From positions 1 to 38,619 of the forward strand of contig CANMTO010000023.1 of NCBI GenBank assembly GCA_947500755.1: a stretch of DNA of 38,619 nt, given 5' to 3'. Below are positions 25,570 through 33,585 of this stretch, in pieces; position 1 is the first letter of the stretch, and every line of letters starts with the position of its first letter. This DNA comes from Flavobacteriales bacterium (GTDB taxonomy: Bacteria; Bacteroidota; Bacteroidia; Flavobacteriales_D; Crocinitomicaceae). The translations under genes were made by a program, and so were the position numbers. The notes under the pieces were generated by a model that saw only the letters and a program-made list of their open reading frames with translations, was not told the DNA's origin and did not search any database.

Positions 25570-28527
25570 CTAGGAAGGGACTTCCCGATATCTCACATCA
25601 TCCATCCAACGCAGTTTATGCATTTCTCCAACTTCGAGGGAGAAGTATTCAAAGGTTTCACTAACTATGCCTTTGAGGCGATAAATCCCTTTTCCTTGAA
25701 AGGGGTATTTCCTGCCGGATTCTGGAAAATGAACGGTATCTAGCGTATCTCCATGAATGTCGAGAAAGGTACCAAAATACATGTAATCGCCCTTACTCGT
25801 TTTAGATTTTTTTACCGCCACCAAGTACCCATACGTTTCGATATGCAGTGTACGGCTGTAAGGAATTTGAGCGGCCGGTGTGTGTTCAGGAATGGGATCA
25901 GAAAGTAAGTCGAAGGGATTACACAAGGGAAAACCCAATAAATCCAATTGATCAAATACAAGTTCCATGGGATGCTCCTCAAAATCAGGCAATACGAAGT
26001 CCTGCACGGGCGCAACGAACAAGCCTTCTTGTACTGATTTCACGGGCGCTTTATACAAGCGATAATGCGCGCGCCACAGCAGCTGCTTGCGCGAAACCCC
26101 AAAGGCACGAAAGGCTCCGATTCGGATCAAAATGGCCAATTGATCCAGCGGCACGCGCACGCGGTTCAAAAAATCCTCAAAATCTTGAAATGCTCCGTTT
26201 TTTGTACGTTCCTCAAGCACATGGTGAACCACTGCCGCTTCCAAGCCTTCGACCAATACAAACCCTAACACCAAGCGTTTACCGTATAGGGTACAGGGGT
26301 GAAATCCAGTCTGAATACAAGGTGCTTCAATGTGTGCGCCATATTTACGGGCTTCATGCACATAAATTTCGGTGCGATAATAGCCCCCAAAATTATTCAC
26401 GGTAGCGGTCATATACTCCAAGGGAAAATGTGCCTTCAGGTAAAGACTTTGGTAACTTTCTACCGCATAGGACGCGGAATGTCCTTTAGAAAAGGCATAA
26501 CCAGCAAAACTGGCAATTTGGTTCCACACGGCATCAATGAGTTCTTTGGTATAGCCTCGGCTGGCACAATTCCCATAAAAGGTATCCTGCACCTTCGTGA
26601 ATTCATCCCGCGAACGAAATTTACCGGACATGCCCCGCCGCAAGACATCCGCCTCTGCCAAACTCAAGCCCGCAAAATAATGCGCTACCTTGATTACATC
26701 TTCTTGATACACCATTACCCCATAGGTTTCTGGCATAATTTCCAACAGCAGCGGATTGGCCTTAGCTCTTCGCACTGGATCTCGGTGACGTAAAATATAC
26801 TCGTTCATCATTCCTGATTGAGATACTCCTGGACGAATAATCGAACTCGCCGCAACTAATTCAAGGTACGTGGCTACTTTCAACTTCACCATAAGCATAC
26901 GCATCGCCGGAGATTCCACATAAAAACACCCCAAGGCATTCGCCTCCAACAACATAGCCCTGATTTTAGCATCCTCCTTGAATCGCTGTATGTTGTGTAT
27001 GTCTTCCAAGGGCGCCTCAGGCTGATTATAGGTAATGATGTCCAAGGCTTCACGGATTTTCCCCAATCCACGCTGACTTAATACATCAAACTTATACAAG
27101 CCCACATCTTCAGCCTCCAACATCGAAAATTGCGTGGTCGGAAATCCTTTAGGCGGCATAAAGGTGGCTGAAAACCATGTAATGGGATGTTCACTAATGA
27201 TGATTCCCCCAGAATGCACACTCAAATGAGAAGGCATGTCTTGCACATACGACGCGTAGCGCAACACGAGCGCCGACATGCTGTCTAACTGATTCGGAGA
27301 AACACTTCGGGTGCTCAGTTTATCAATTTCGGTCTTGGGCAGACCAAATACCTTACCCAATTCACGCACGGTAGCCTTATACTGAAAGGTATTGTAGGTG
27401 CATAACCATGCGGCATTTGGGTATTTCTCAAAAATATAACGTACAATCTCATCACGGTCTTTCCAAGAAAAATCAATGTCGAAGTCGGGTGGATTTTTTC
27501 GGTAGAGGTTAATAAACCGTTCAAAATAGAGGTCTAATTCTAAGGGATCTACATCGGTAATGCGCAAGAGGTAAGCCACAATGCTGTTGGCCCCGCTGCC
27601 TCGCCCTACGTAAAAGCATCCCCGAGAACGCGCATACGAAGTAAAATCCCAGGCAATCAAAAAATAGGATAAATAGTCTTTTTGAGCAATGAGGTCAATT
27701 TCTTTTTCAATGCGTTCCACAATCTCATCATTCAGTACCGGATAGCGGTACGATATACCCTCTGCGCACAACTTTCTTAGCAGTTGTTCATCCATGGTTT
27801 TTGATCCCGCATAGGAAATTGGATTTTGGGGTAAGGCATCTTCTCCAAACGCAAAAGAAACCTCGCAATCTTCCATGCACTGCTGGGCTCTATTCCAAAA
27901 ATCAATGGATTCGCCACACGCATCAATTAAGGCTGTTTTAGCCAGTAAAAACTCATTCCCCCGCGCATGCCACTCCGAAGGGAGTTTAGACAACAAGACA
28001 TTGTGATGAATTGCTCGAAGCAAGCGATGCGTATTAAAATCCCGTTTAGTTTTAAACATCATGGGACTTAGCAGTACCACCTTCTCTCGATCGTATTTAT
28101 GTGCATACCGAAACTCCCACTGCGCTAATTCGGCAAGATCAATCTGAAAGAATTCATGGGCAAACAAGGGACGTGGCACCTGAGCCTCCAGCGGATAAAA
28201 CACCCAACAATTGGAAAAATGAGGCAATACGGCGGGAAATGATTTTTCCTGATGAAGAAAGGGCGTAATAAAGCGATTCATCTCATGTATGCCGCGGTTA
28301 TTTCGTGCCATCAGGGTGGCCACGGCATGTATTCCATTGCGTAATTCAACACCAACCACAGGACGTATGCCTTGTTTTTGCGCTTCACGCACGAAAGCTA
28401 AAGCCGATCCCGTATGGTTAATATCGGCGAGAAACAAGTACTCATACCCCGCCTCTACCCCCCATTGAACGAGCGTTTCAGGCGCGTAAACGCCATACTT
28501 CAAACTGAAATAGGAATGAATTTTCAT
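25570..28527 (-). CDS. Second-type DNA polymerase III alpha subunit (DnaE2/ImuC-like, Bacteroidota type)
   Basis: A C-family polymerase of 985 aa, shorter than replicative DnaE (about 1,150-1,450). The catalytic aspartates are D350 and D352 (PPDFDIDFSW) and D481 (YKFDVLSQRGL); GRGSGANSIVAYLLRITDVDP (306-326 in part) is the palm signature. Helix-hairpin-helix and OB-fold regions follow, and the protein stops after the OB fold. The N-terminal PHP domain is degenerate: MKIHSYFSLKYG lacks the first histidine of the HxH pair and the next motif reads ADINH instead of TDHG, so PHP nuclease activity is unlikely. It follows dinB by 11 bp, indicating a translesion-synthesis role rather than replication. 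Confidence 0.9.
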   Translation of the reverse strand: MKIHSYFSLKYGVYAPETLVQWGVEAGYEYLFLADINHTGSALAFVREAQKQGIRPVVGVELRNGIHAVATLMARNNRGIHEMNRFITPFLHQEKSFPAVLPHFSNCWVFYPLEAQVPRPLFAHEFFQIDLAELAQWEFRYAHKYDREKVVLLSPMMFKTKRDFNTHRLLRAIHHNVLLSKLPSEWHARGNEFLLAKTALIDACGESIDFWNRAQQCMEDCEVSFAFGEDALPQNPISYAGSKTMDEQLLRKLCAEGISYRYPVLNDEIVERIEKEIDLIAQKDYLSYFLIAWDFTSYARSRGCFYVGRGSGANSIVAYLLRITDVDPLELDLYFERFINLYRKNPPDFDIDFSWKDRDEIVRYIFEKYPNAAWLCTYNTFQYKATVRELGKVFGLPKTEIDKLSTRSVSPNQLDSMSALVLRYASYVQDMPSHLSVHSGGIIISEHPITWFSATFMPPKGFPTTQFSMLEAEDVGLYKFDVLSQRGLGKIREALDIITYNQPEAPLEDIHNIQRFKEDAKIRAMLLEANALGCFYVESPAMRMLMVKLKVATYLELVAASSIIRPGVSQSGMMNEYILRHRDPVRRAKANPLLLEIMPETYGVMVYQEDVIKVAHYFAGLSLAEADVLRRGMSGKFRSRDEFTKVQDTFYGNCASRGYTKELIDAVWNQIASFAGYAFSKGHSASYAVESYQSLYLKAHFPLEYMTATVNNFGGYYRTEIYVHEARKYGAHIEAPCIQTGFHPCTLYGKRLVLGFVLVEGLEAAVVHHVLEERTKNGAFQDFEDFLNRVRVPLDQLAILIRIGAFRAFGVSRKQLLWRAHYRLYKAPVKSVQEGLFVAPVQDFVLPDFEEHPMELVFDQLDLLGFPLCNPFDLLSDPIPEHTPAAQIPYSRTLHIETYGYLVAVKKSKTSKGDYMYFGTFLDIHGDTLDTVHFPESGRKYPFQGKGIYRLKGIVSETFEYFSLEVGEMHKLRWMDDVRYREVPS

Positions 28528-28538
28528 CGACAGGCTCC

Positions 28539-29756
28539 TTAAATTCGTCGATTAGCTAATAAGGGCGGTGCTTCACCGTCAAAGGGATTCCACCGTCCGA
28601 TGGTCCGCGCCTCCATCCCCAAGGCACGAATCACTGCGCGATCCCCATACCGATTACGTATGTGGTCCATGGCTTGATACAAGCGCGCATAATCTACGTG
28701 GTCGTCAAACAAACTTAACTGATGACTTCCTCCCACGAGGTCGCTATACCTCACCCCAATTAGGCGAACCAATAAGCGGCGGTTATAGATTCGCTCAAAG
28801 AGTTCAGCGACCAGGGGCAATAAGTGATGATCGGCTGCGGTGTAAGGTATCTTACGTTGCAGGGTTTGTGTTTGAAAATCGGAGAAGCGAATCTTCACCG
28901 TTACACAACCGGCTAACTTGCCTCCCCTGCGCAACTGAAAGGCTAAATTTTCAGCCATGGCACTTAAAATCGCATGAAGCTTACGCACATCGATGGTGTC
29001 TTGATCAAAGGTTCGTTCGGTTGAAATAGATTTCCGTTCGGTGTGTTGAATGACTGGGGACGGATCAATCCCTTGTCCTTTTTTCCAAATCGTTACCCCA
29101 TTTTCTCCGAGGGCGTGTTCCATCAGTTGCACGGGTAATTCTTGGAGGGTTTGTATCTTTCGAATGCCTAGATTACACAATGTTTGATAGGTTTTCGTTC
29201 CTACCATGGGAATCTTAGCCACCGATAAGGGCGCTAAAAAGGTACGTTCATCTCCGTGCGATATAATCCGCTGGTTATTCGGTTTTGCCTCCCCCGTAGC
29301 GACTTTAGAAACCGTTTTATTTTGGGAAAGACCAAACGAAATAGGCAATCCCGTTTCACGAATGATTTTTTGACGCAATTCACTGGCATAGGTAAGGGTT
29401 CCAAAGAAACGGTCCATGCCCGTAAAATCCATATAAAACTCGTCTACTGAAGTTTTTTCATACAGCGGTGAGGCCTCCCGAATGATGTCAGTAACCATAC
29501 GGGAATAGTAACTATAGGTCTCTGAATTCCCCTTAATTACAATGGCTTCCGGACAGCGTTCCTTGGCCATTTTCATCGGCATAGCAGAATGAATGCCCAT
29601 ACGTCGCGCTTCATAGCTGCATGAAGCCACAACGCCACGGTCGCTGGTACCTCCAATAAGAATAGGTTTTCCGTTGAGGCGACTATCAAGAAGCCGCTCA
29701 CAGGAAACAAAAAAGGTGTCTAAGTCCATATGGACAATATTGCGCAAAAGGGCCAT
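28539..29756 (-). CDS. dinB: Y-family DNA polymerase (DinB/Pol IV type)
   Basis: Error-prone translesion polymerase of 405 aa. Catalytic acids are D11 (VHMDLDTFF) and D105-E106 (KTSVDEFYMD); the steric-gate region and little-finger domain follow. A perfect beta-clamp-binding peptide QLSLF lies at 346-350. Start: the longest frame opens at 29816, but its first codons overlap a -7 promoter element (29814-29821), so the ATG at 29756 (MALLRNIVHMD) is preferred. Downstream dnaE is 11 bp away. The usual ImuA/LexA-like regulatory gene of such cassettes is not adjacent; instead an unknown lipoprotein gene diverges. Confidence 0.93.
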   Translation of the reverse strand: MALLRNIVHMDLDTFFVSCERLLDSRLNGKPILIGGTSDRGVVASCSYEARRMGIHSAMPMKMAKERCPEAIVIKGNSETYSYYSRMVTDIIREASPLYEKTSVDEFYMDFTGMDRFFGTLTYASELRQKIIRETGLPISFGLSQNKTVSKVATGEAKPNNQRIISHGDERTFLAPLSVAKIPMVGTKTYQTLCNLGIRKIQTLQELPVQLMEHALGENGVTIWKKGQGIDPSPVIQHTERKSISTERTFDQDTIDVRKLHAILSAMAENLAFQLRRGGKLAGCVTVKIRFSDFQTQTLQRKIPYTAADHHLLPLVAELFERIYNRRLLVRLIGVRYSDLVGGSHQLSLFDDHVDYARLYQAMDHIRNRYGDRAVIRALGMEARTIGRWNPFDGEAPPLLANRRI

Positions 29757-29798
29757 GGATAATGTATTAAAATTATACCGTACTGCGCGTTGAATTGC

Positions 29799-29806
29799 TA
29801 TCTTTG
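29799..29806 (+). promoter_or_regulatory. -7 promoter element for the divergent lipoprotein gene
   Basis: TATCTTTG matches TAnnTTTG on the plus strand, 64 bp before the ATG at 29871. It lies only seven bases from the oppositely oriented -7 element of dinB, so the two polymerase footprints would overlap. Confidence 0.5.
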
Positions 29807-29813
29807 AGTGACA

Positions 29814-29821
29814 CAAAAGTA
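29814..29821 (-). promoter_or_regulatory. Promoter of the dinB-dnaE cassette
   Basis: The minus strand reads TACTTTTG (exact TAnnTTTG), with a TTG (29844-29846, minus strand) 22 bases upstream as a -33 element, close to the spacing used in this phylum. The transcript would start near 29808, giving about 50 bases of leader to the ATG at 29756. Confidence 0.6.
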
Positions 29822-29853
29822 AGGTAAATAATTATATTCTAATCAATTTTTTA

Positions 29854-29868
29854 GATTAAATTTTAATC
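29854..29868. promoter_or_regulatory. Palindrome GATTAAA-T-TTTAATC, candidate operator between dinB and the lipoprotein gene
   Basis: Perfect 7-bp arms flank a single T, just upstream of the dinB -33 element and two bases before the lipoprotein ATG. A neighbouring inverted repeat TCTAA (29838-29842) / TTAGA (29851-29855) and a repeated TAATCAA (29840-29846 and 29864-29870) add to the symmetry. The region is A+T-rich, so chance palindromes are possible. A SOS-type or other repressor site is an inference. Confidence 0.4.
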
Positions 29869-29870
29869 AA

Positions 29871-30473
29871 ATGCATTTAAAACTTTTATTTATTGGGGTC
29901 AGTATTGCGTTATTCACCTTGAATTGCAGCACAAGAAATCAAAAGAAAAAACCTTCCAATCCGACAAGGCCTGAAGTAGTTGAAACAACACCTACACCTA
30001 CATACGATAGCATCTGCATAAGCGACAAGGGATTGACGGGTCATTTTAAGGGACCAGAATACAACGAGGAGGGCGACATTGCGCATCAATTTTCGAATAC
30101 GGTAGCCAACCGTGTAGGTGAATACTTAAAAGATCGGTATTCCAAAAAATGTTACTTAAAAGTAGACTTGGAGGGAATCAACATCATTACGAAAGGCTTA
30201 AATCAAGTAGATAGCGTGTATTATGCCATTGAGATGCCATTCAAACGGGTAGCCAAGTGTGATGCATTTACCGGAATAGAGCATTGCGGGAGTTGGAATT
30301 ACCAACCGGGCTTCTTATTAAACAAACGGTTTAAAGAGCTCAAAGAAGGATTATCGGAACGATGTAGTGTGGGGAAACCAGCGTATAAATTTTACAAAAA
30401 TGCGGAAGGATTTCAAGAATATTGGATCCAATTTAAACACAAAGATTACCAAGCCGCCTGCGTGAAACAATAA
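29871..30473 (+). CDS. Lipoprotein of unknown function, divergent from dinB
   Basis: A 200-residue lipoprotein: signal MHLKLLFIGVSIALFTLNC with lipidated C19, then a basic, proline/threonine-rich linker (about 20-45) and a globular part with five cysteines (KKCYLKVDLEG, AKCDAFTGIEHCGSW, LSERCSVGKPAYKF, QAACVKQ), suggesting disulfides in the periplasm. I recognise no family. It has its own -7 element at 29799-29806, shares a short regulatory region with the translesion cassette, and ends 61 bp before lemA, which also has its own promoter. Confidence 0.8.
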   Translation: MHLKLLFIGVSIALFTLNCSTRNQKKKPSNPTRPEVVETTPTPTYDSICISDKGLTGHFKGPEYNEEGDIAHQFSNTVANRVGEYLKDRYSKKCYLKVDLEGINIITKGLNQVDSVYYAIEMPFKRVAKCDAFTGIEHCGSWNYQPGFLLNKRFKELKEGLSERCSVGKPAYKFYKNAEGFQEYWIQFKHKDYQAACVKQ

Positions 30474-30510
30474 AAATTGTTAAGGAAAACGACATACGCT
30501 AAAAAGATAC

Positions 30511-30518
30511 TAGCTTTG
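30511..30518 (+). promoter_or_regulatory. -7 promoter element of the lemA-TPM-TPM operon
   Basis: TAGCTTTG matches TAnnTTTG exactly, 16 bp before the lemA ATG at 30535. No clear -33 TTG. Confidence 0.55.
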
Positions 30519-30534
30519 ATTAAAATTAAACAAC

Positions 30535-31092
30535 ATGAAAAAAGGAATTATTGCACTCATTGCCATTGGAGGTGTTTTGCTTATCGGGTTTTTAACCTAT
30601 TACAATGCCTATACCAAGGCTGTAGGCTATCAAGAAACGGTAGATGAAAAGTGGGGTAATGTGCAGTCTGCCTATCAGCGACGGTTGGATCTAATTCCAA
30701 ACCTCATGAAAACGGTAAAGGCAGCGGCGAAGAATGAAAAAGAAATCCTAACCCAGGTTACTCAAGCACGCGCTGGAATTGTTGGGGCAAAAACTCCAGA
30801 AGACATGGAGCTGATGGGGAAAAAGATCAATACGGCCATCAATTTGATGTACGAGGCGTATCCAACCATCCAATCCAATCAAAACTTTCGTGACTTCCAA
30901 GTACAGTTAGAGGGCACTGAAAATCGAATCAAACGCGAACGAGATGTATACAATGAATCGGTGAAAAATTACAACACACACATTCGGGGATTCTTTACTA
31001 GCATGTTGCTCAACAAAGAAACCTTCCCACGAAAAGAAATGTTCAAGGCAATGACTGGAGCTGAGGATGCGCCAGATGTTAACTTTGAATAA
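30535..31092 (+). CDS. lemA: LemA family protein
   Basis: A 185-residue membrane-anchored protein: one N-terminal transmembrane helix (about residues 4-24), then a long helical-bundle domain typical of LemA, with VDEKWGNVQSAYQRRLDLIPNL in the 36-57 region and FRDFQVQLEGTENRIKRERDVYN near 123-145. The biochemical role of LemA is unknown. Here it leads a three-gene operon with two TPM-domain genes, a layout repeatedly found in bacteria, which suggests that the three products act together at the inner membrane. Confidence 0.94.
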   Translation: MKKGIIALIAIGGVLLIGFLTYYNAYTKAVGYQETVDEKWGNVQSAYQRRLDLIPNLMKTVKAAAKNEKEILTQVTQARAGIVGAKTPEDMELMGKKINTAINLMYEAYPTIQSNQNFRDFQVQLEGTENRIKRERDVYNESVKNYNTHIRGFFTSMLLNKETFPRKEMFKAMTGAEDAPDVNFE

Positions 31093-31093
31093 G

Positions 31094-31513
31094 ATGCTAA
31101 GCGAACTCGATAAAAAATCAGTAGTTGAGGCCATCCAAGCCGCAGAAGAAATAACCAGCGGTGAAATCCGCGTTCACCTCGATAAAAAAGGTGGAAAAGA
31201 CCCGTTTCATGAGGCTAAGCGTGTTTTTGAACGCTTGGGAATGACTAAAACAAAAGCGCGCAACGGCGTATTAATTTACTTGTGTTTCCCACGAAAACAG
31301 CTTGCCATTTTAGGGGATCAGGGCATCAACGAAAACGTCCCTGAAGGATTCTGGGATGAACTCTATCAGAGCATGGCAACAGCGTTTCGAAACGAAGATT
31401 ATTGCGATGGAATTTGCACGGCTGTTCAACGCGTTGGTGAAAAATTAAGCACACATTTCCCAGTGAACGAAGACAATCCCAATGAATTAAGTAACGAAAT
31501 CACCGAAGCATGA
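31094..31513 (+). CDS. TPM-domain protein, soluble
   Basis: A 139-residue protein without signal peptide, consisting of one TPM domain (related to YgcG and the thylakoid TLP18.3 phosphatase fold). Motifs: ITSGEIRVHLDKK (residues 18-30), GVLIYLCFPRKQLAILGDQGI (in part, about 56-76) and PEGFWDELYQSM. The chosen ATG at 31094 follows the lemA stop by one base; an ATG at 31076 within lemA is possible. Its stop overlaps the next TPM gene by ATGA. Probably cytoplasmic, facing LemA at the membrane. Confidence 0.9.
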   Translation: MLSELDKKSVVEAIQAAEEITSGEIRVHLDKKGGKDPFHEAKRVFERLGMTKTKARNGVLIYLCFPRKQLAILGDQGINENVPEGFWDELYQSMATAFRNEDYCDGICTAVQRVGEKLSTHFPVNEDNPNELSNEITEA

Positions 31514-32265
31514 GAATCACGTGGATCCTTTTTCTTTTTGCGTGTTTCACCGCATTTGGACAACTACCGGAGCGCCCCAACAACCCACCTACTGCATACA
31601 ATGAGTTTGGTAAAGAACGCTTGCTTAGTGAATCAGATGCTGCTCAGATTGAGGCCGAACTTCGAGCCTTTGAAGAAGAAACATCCAACGCAATTGTAGT
31701 GGTTGTAGTGGATGACTTAATGGACATGGAAATTGAGCAGTATGCGGATGAATTAGGGGAAGCATGGGGAGTGGGTACAGCGGAACGCGACAATGGCATC
31801 GTGATGTTAATCAAACCTTTCGGGGAAGGAAAGCGCCAAGTAACCATTCAAGTAGGACGTGGCTTAGAGGGGATTATTCCTGACTTAGTCTGTAAAGATA
31901 TTATTGACCGGGAATTTATCCCGAACATGAAGAAAGACAGTCCCCTAAATGGCATAAGAAGTTCATTGAAGGTATTAAAGGACCTTGCAAAAAAAGAATA
32001 CAGTTATAAAGACTACCAAAAACCAGGTTTTGGAAGCATAATTGGTGCTGTTTTCGCTCTACTGATCTTAATTCTTGTGATTTACTCCATGATTAAAGGA
32101 GGCACAGGTGGTGGAAAAACCATTGGTGGCCGTGGATACCGCGGTGGATTTTGGGGCGTATACGGCGGCGGATTTGGCGGAGGGAATAGCGGTGGATCAT
32201 CCGGAGGGTTTGGCGGATTTGGCGGGGGAAGTTTCGGCGGTGGTGGTGCCAGCGGAAGTTGGTAG
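31510..32265 (+). CDS. TPM-domain membrane protein with glycine-rich tail
   Basis: A 251-residue protein: signal peptide (MRITWILFLFACFTAFG, then Q), TPM domain (about 35-165; NAIVVVVVDDLMDMEIEQYA, RDNGIVMLIKPFGEG, VGRGLEGIIPD), one transmembrane helix (about 177-197) and a glycine/serine-rich tail ending GGGGASGSW, which is the classic end of this family. The TPM domain is thus outside the inner membrane and the glycine tail inside. It is the last gene of the lemA operon, coupled by ATGA to the soluble TPM gene and followed by a hairpin terminator. Confidence 0.93.
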   Translation: MRITWILFLFACFTAFGQLPERPNNPPTAYNEFGKERLLSESDAAQIEAELRAFEEETSNAIVVVVVDDLMDMEIEQYADELGEAWGVGTAERDNGIVMLIKPFGEGKRQVTIQVGRGLEGIIPDLVCKDIIDREFIPNMKKDSPLNGIRSSLKVLKDLAKKEYSYKDYQKPGFGSIIGAVFALLILILVIYSMIKGGTGGGKTIGGRGYRGGFWGVYGGGFGGGNSGGSSGGFGGFGGGSFGGGGASGSW

Positions 32266-32269
32266 CAAC

Positions 32270-32298
32270 AAAAAAAGGTTAGCAAAGCCAACCTTTTC
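32270..32298. terminator. Bidirectional hairpin terminator between TPM and thiolase genes
   Basis: Arms AAAAGGTTAGC (32273-32283) and GCCAACCTTTT (32287-32297) pair with one A/C mismatch around an AAA loop. On the minus strand the stem is followed by seven T (32270-32276 are A on plus), a good intrinsic terminator for the thiolase, whose stop is 20 bp away. On the plus strand the T-run is only TTTT and lies in the stem. Confidence 0.8.
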
Positions 32299-32317
32299 AA
32301 AACGCTGAATGAATCGT

Positions 32318-33496
32318 TTAGATATTCTCGATAATCATGGCAGAAGCTCCTCCTCCACCATTACAAATACCTGCGCCGCCAATCTTACCGTTATTTTGTT
32401 TCAATACATGAAGTAAGGTAACAATTACTCGAGAACCAGAATTTCCTAGTGGATGTCCAAGCGCAACAGCGCCTCCATTCACATCAACTTTGGCAGGGTC
32501 CAAGCCAAGAATCTTTGTGTTTGCGATACCTACCACTGAAAATGCTTCATTTAATTCCCAGAAATCAACATCTGAAGTGCTTAATCCTGCCTTTTCTAAT
32601 GCCTTAGGAATCGCGATCGAAGGTGAAGTAGTAAACCATTCTGGCGCCTGCGCTGCATCGGCATAGGAAACAATCTTAGCCAGCGGCTTTAACCCTAATT
32701 TCTGAACCATTTCCTCAGACGCTAATACCAAGGCAGAAGCGCCATCGTTGATGGTTGAAGCATTTGCCGCGGTAATGGTACCTTCTTTATCGAACGCTGG
32801 GCGCAAGGTTGGAATTTTATCTAAAAATACATTGGTAAACTCTTCATCTTTGGACATCATGACTGGATCTCCTTTTCGTTGAGGAACCGGTACTGCAACA
32901 ATCTCATCGTTAAATTTCCCAGCTTCCCATGCAGCGGCGGCACGACGATAGGATTCAATCGCGAAGGCATCTTGATCCTCACGTGTTATGTTATATTCCT
33001 TTGCGCACAATTCTGCACAATTCCCCATAGGGACATTCGAATACACGTCTAACAACCCATCTTTCGTTATTCCATCTAACATGGTGATGTTTCCGAATTT
33101 CGTTCCGTTTCTTCCACTCACATAATGAGGAGTTTGAGACATGCTTTCCATTCCGCCAACCACCACCACGTGATTGTCTCCAGCAAGAATGGATTGAGCA
33201 CCTAACATGATGGATTTCATTCCTGAAGCGCACACTTTATTCACGGTGGTACACGGTACGTTTTGACCTAAGCCAGCACCTAAGGCTGCTTGACGCGCGG
33301 GTGCCTGACCAACACCTGCTTGAAGGACATTCCCCATGAAAACTTCATCAATATGATCAACGCTCACTCCGGATCGCTCTACGGCAGCTTTGATTGCTAT
33401 GGAGCCGAGTTTAGTCGCTGAAATAGCAGATAAGCCTCCAAGAAATGAGCCTATAGGCGTTCGAACAGCGGAAAGAATGTAAACAGTTTTTGACAT
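32318..33496 (-). CDS. Acetyl-CoA C-acetyltransferase (thiolase)
   Basis: Condenses two acetyl-CoA to acetoacetyl-CoA, or cleaves 3-ketoacyl-CoA. The 392 residues contain nucleophile C89 (NKVCASGMK), H348 (ALGHPLGNSG) and C378 (GICNGGGGAS), at the same positions as in the well-studied Zoogloea biosynthetic thiolase, plus NEAFSVV. Length and spacing favour the biosynthetic/short-chain type. It is monocistronic with a convincing promoter at 33513-33520 and the terminator at 32270-32298. It is divergent from the vWA membrane protein gene. Confidence 0.95.
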   Translation of the reverse strand: MSKTVYILSAVRTPIGSFLGGLSAISATKLGSIAIKAAVERSGVSVDHIDEVFMGNVLQAGVGQAPARQAALGAGLGQNVPCTTVNKVCASGMKSIMLGAQSILAGDNHVVVVGGMESMSQTPHYVSGRNGTKFGNITMLDGITKDGLLDVYSNVPMGNCAELCAKEYNITREDQDAFAIESYRRAAAAWEAGKFNDEIVAVPVPQRKGDPVMMSKDEEFTNVFLDKIPTLRPAFDKEGTITAANASTINDGASALVLASEEMVQKLGLKPLAKIVSYADAAQAPEWFTTSPSIAIPKALEKAGLSTSDVDFWELNEAFSVVGIANTKILGLDPAKVDVNGGAVALGHPLGNSGSRVIVTLLHVLKQNNGKIGGAGICNGGGGASAMIIENI

Positions 33497-33512
33497 GGTG
33501 TAATATTTTGTG

Positions 33513-33520
33513 CAAATGTA
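33513..33520 (-). promoter_or_regulatory. Promoter of the thiolase gene
   Basis: The minus strand reads TACATTTG (exact TAnnTTTG) with a TTG (33543-33545, minus strand) 22 bases upstream, the same spacing as at dinB. The ATG is 16 bp downstream. Confidence 0.6.
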
Positions 33521-33573
33521 GAGAAATAATCATTTTTAATCCCAATTCATCTCAATAACTTGAATCGATTCCT

Positions 33574-33581
33574 TATTTTTG
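33574..33581 (+). promoter_or_regulatory. -7 promoter element of the vWA membrane protein gene
   Basis: TATTTTTG matches TAnnTTTG exactly and ends four bases before the ATG at 33586, as at sufS. A leaderless transcript is implied. Confidence 0.5.
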
Positions 33582-33585
33582 TCTC

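Noticed and set aside
25848..26405. 185-codon plus-strand frame inside dnaE
   Set aside because: Antisense to an intact polymerase gene, no promoter motif, and an arginine/proline-rich sequence of no family character.
26299..26793. 164-codon plus-strand frame within dnaE
   Set aside because: Shadow frame opposite conserved polymerase sequence.
32082..32300. Proline-rich minus-strand frame
   Set aside because: Reverse reading of the glycine-rich tail of the TPM protein; composition is explained entirely by that.
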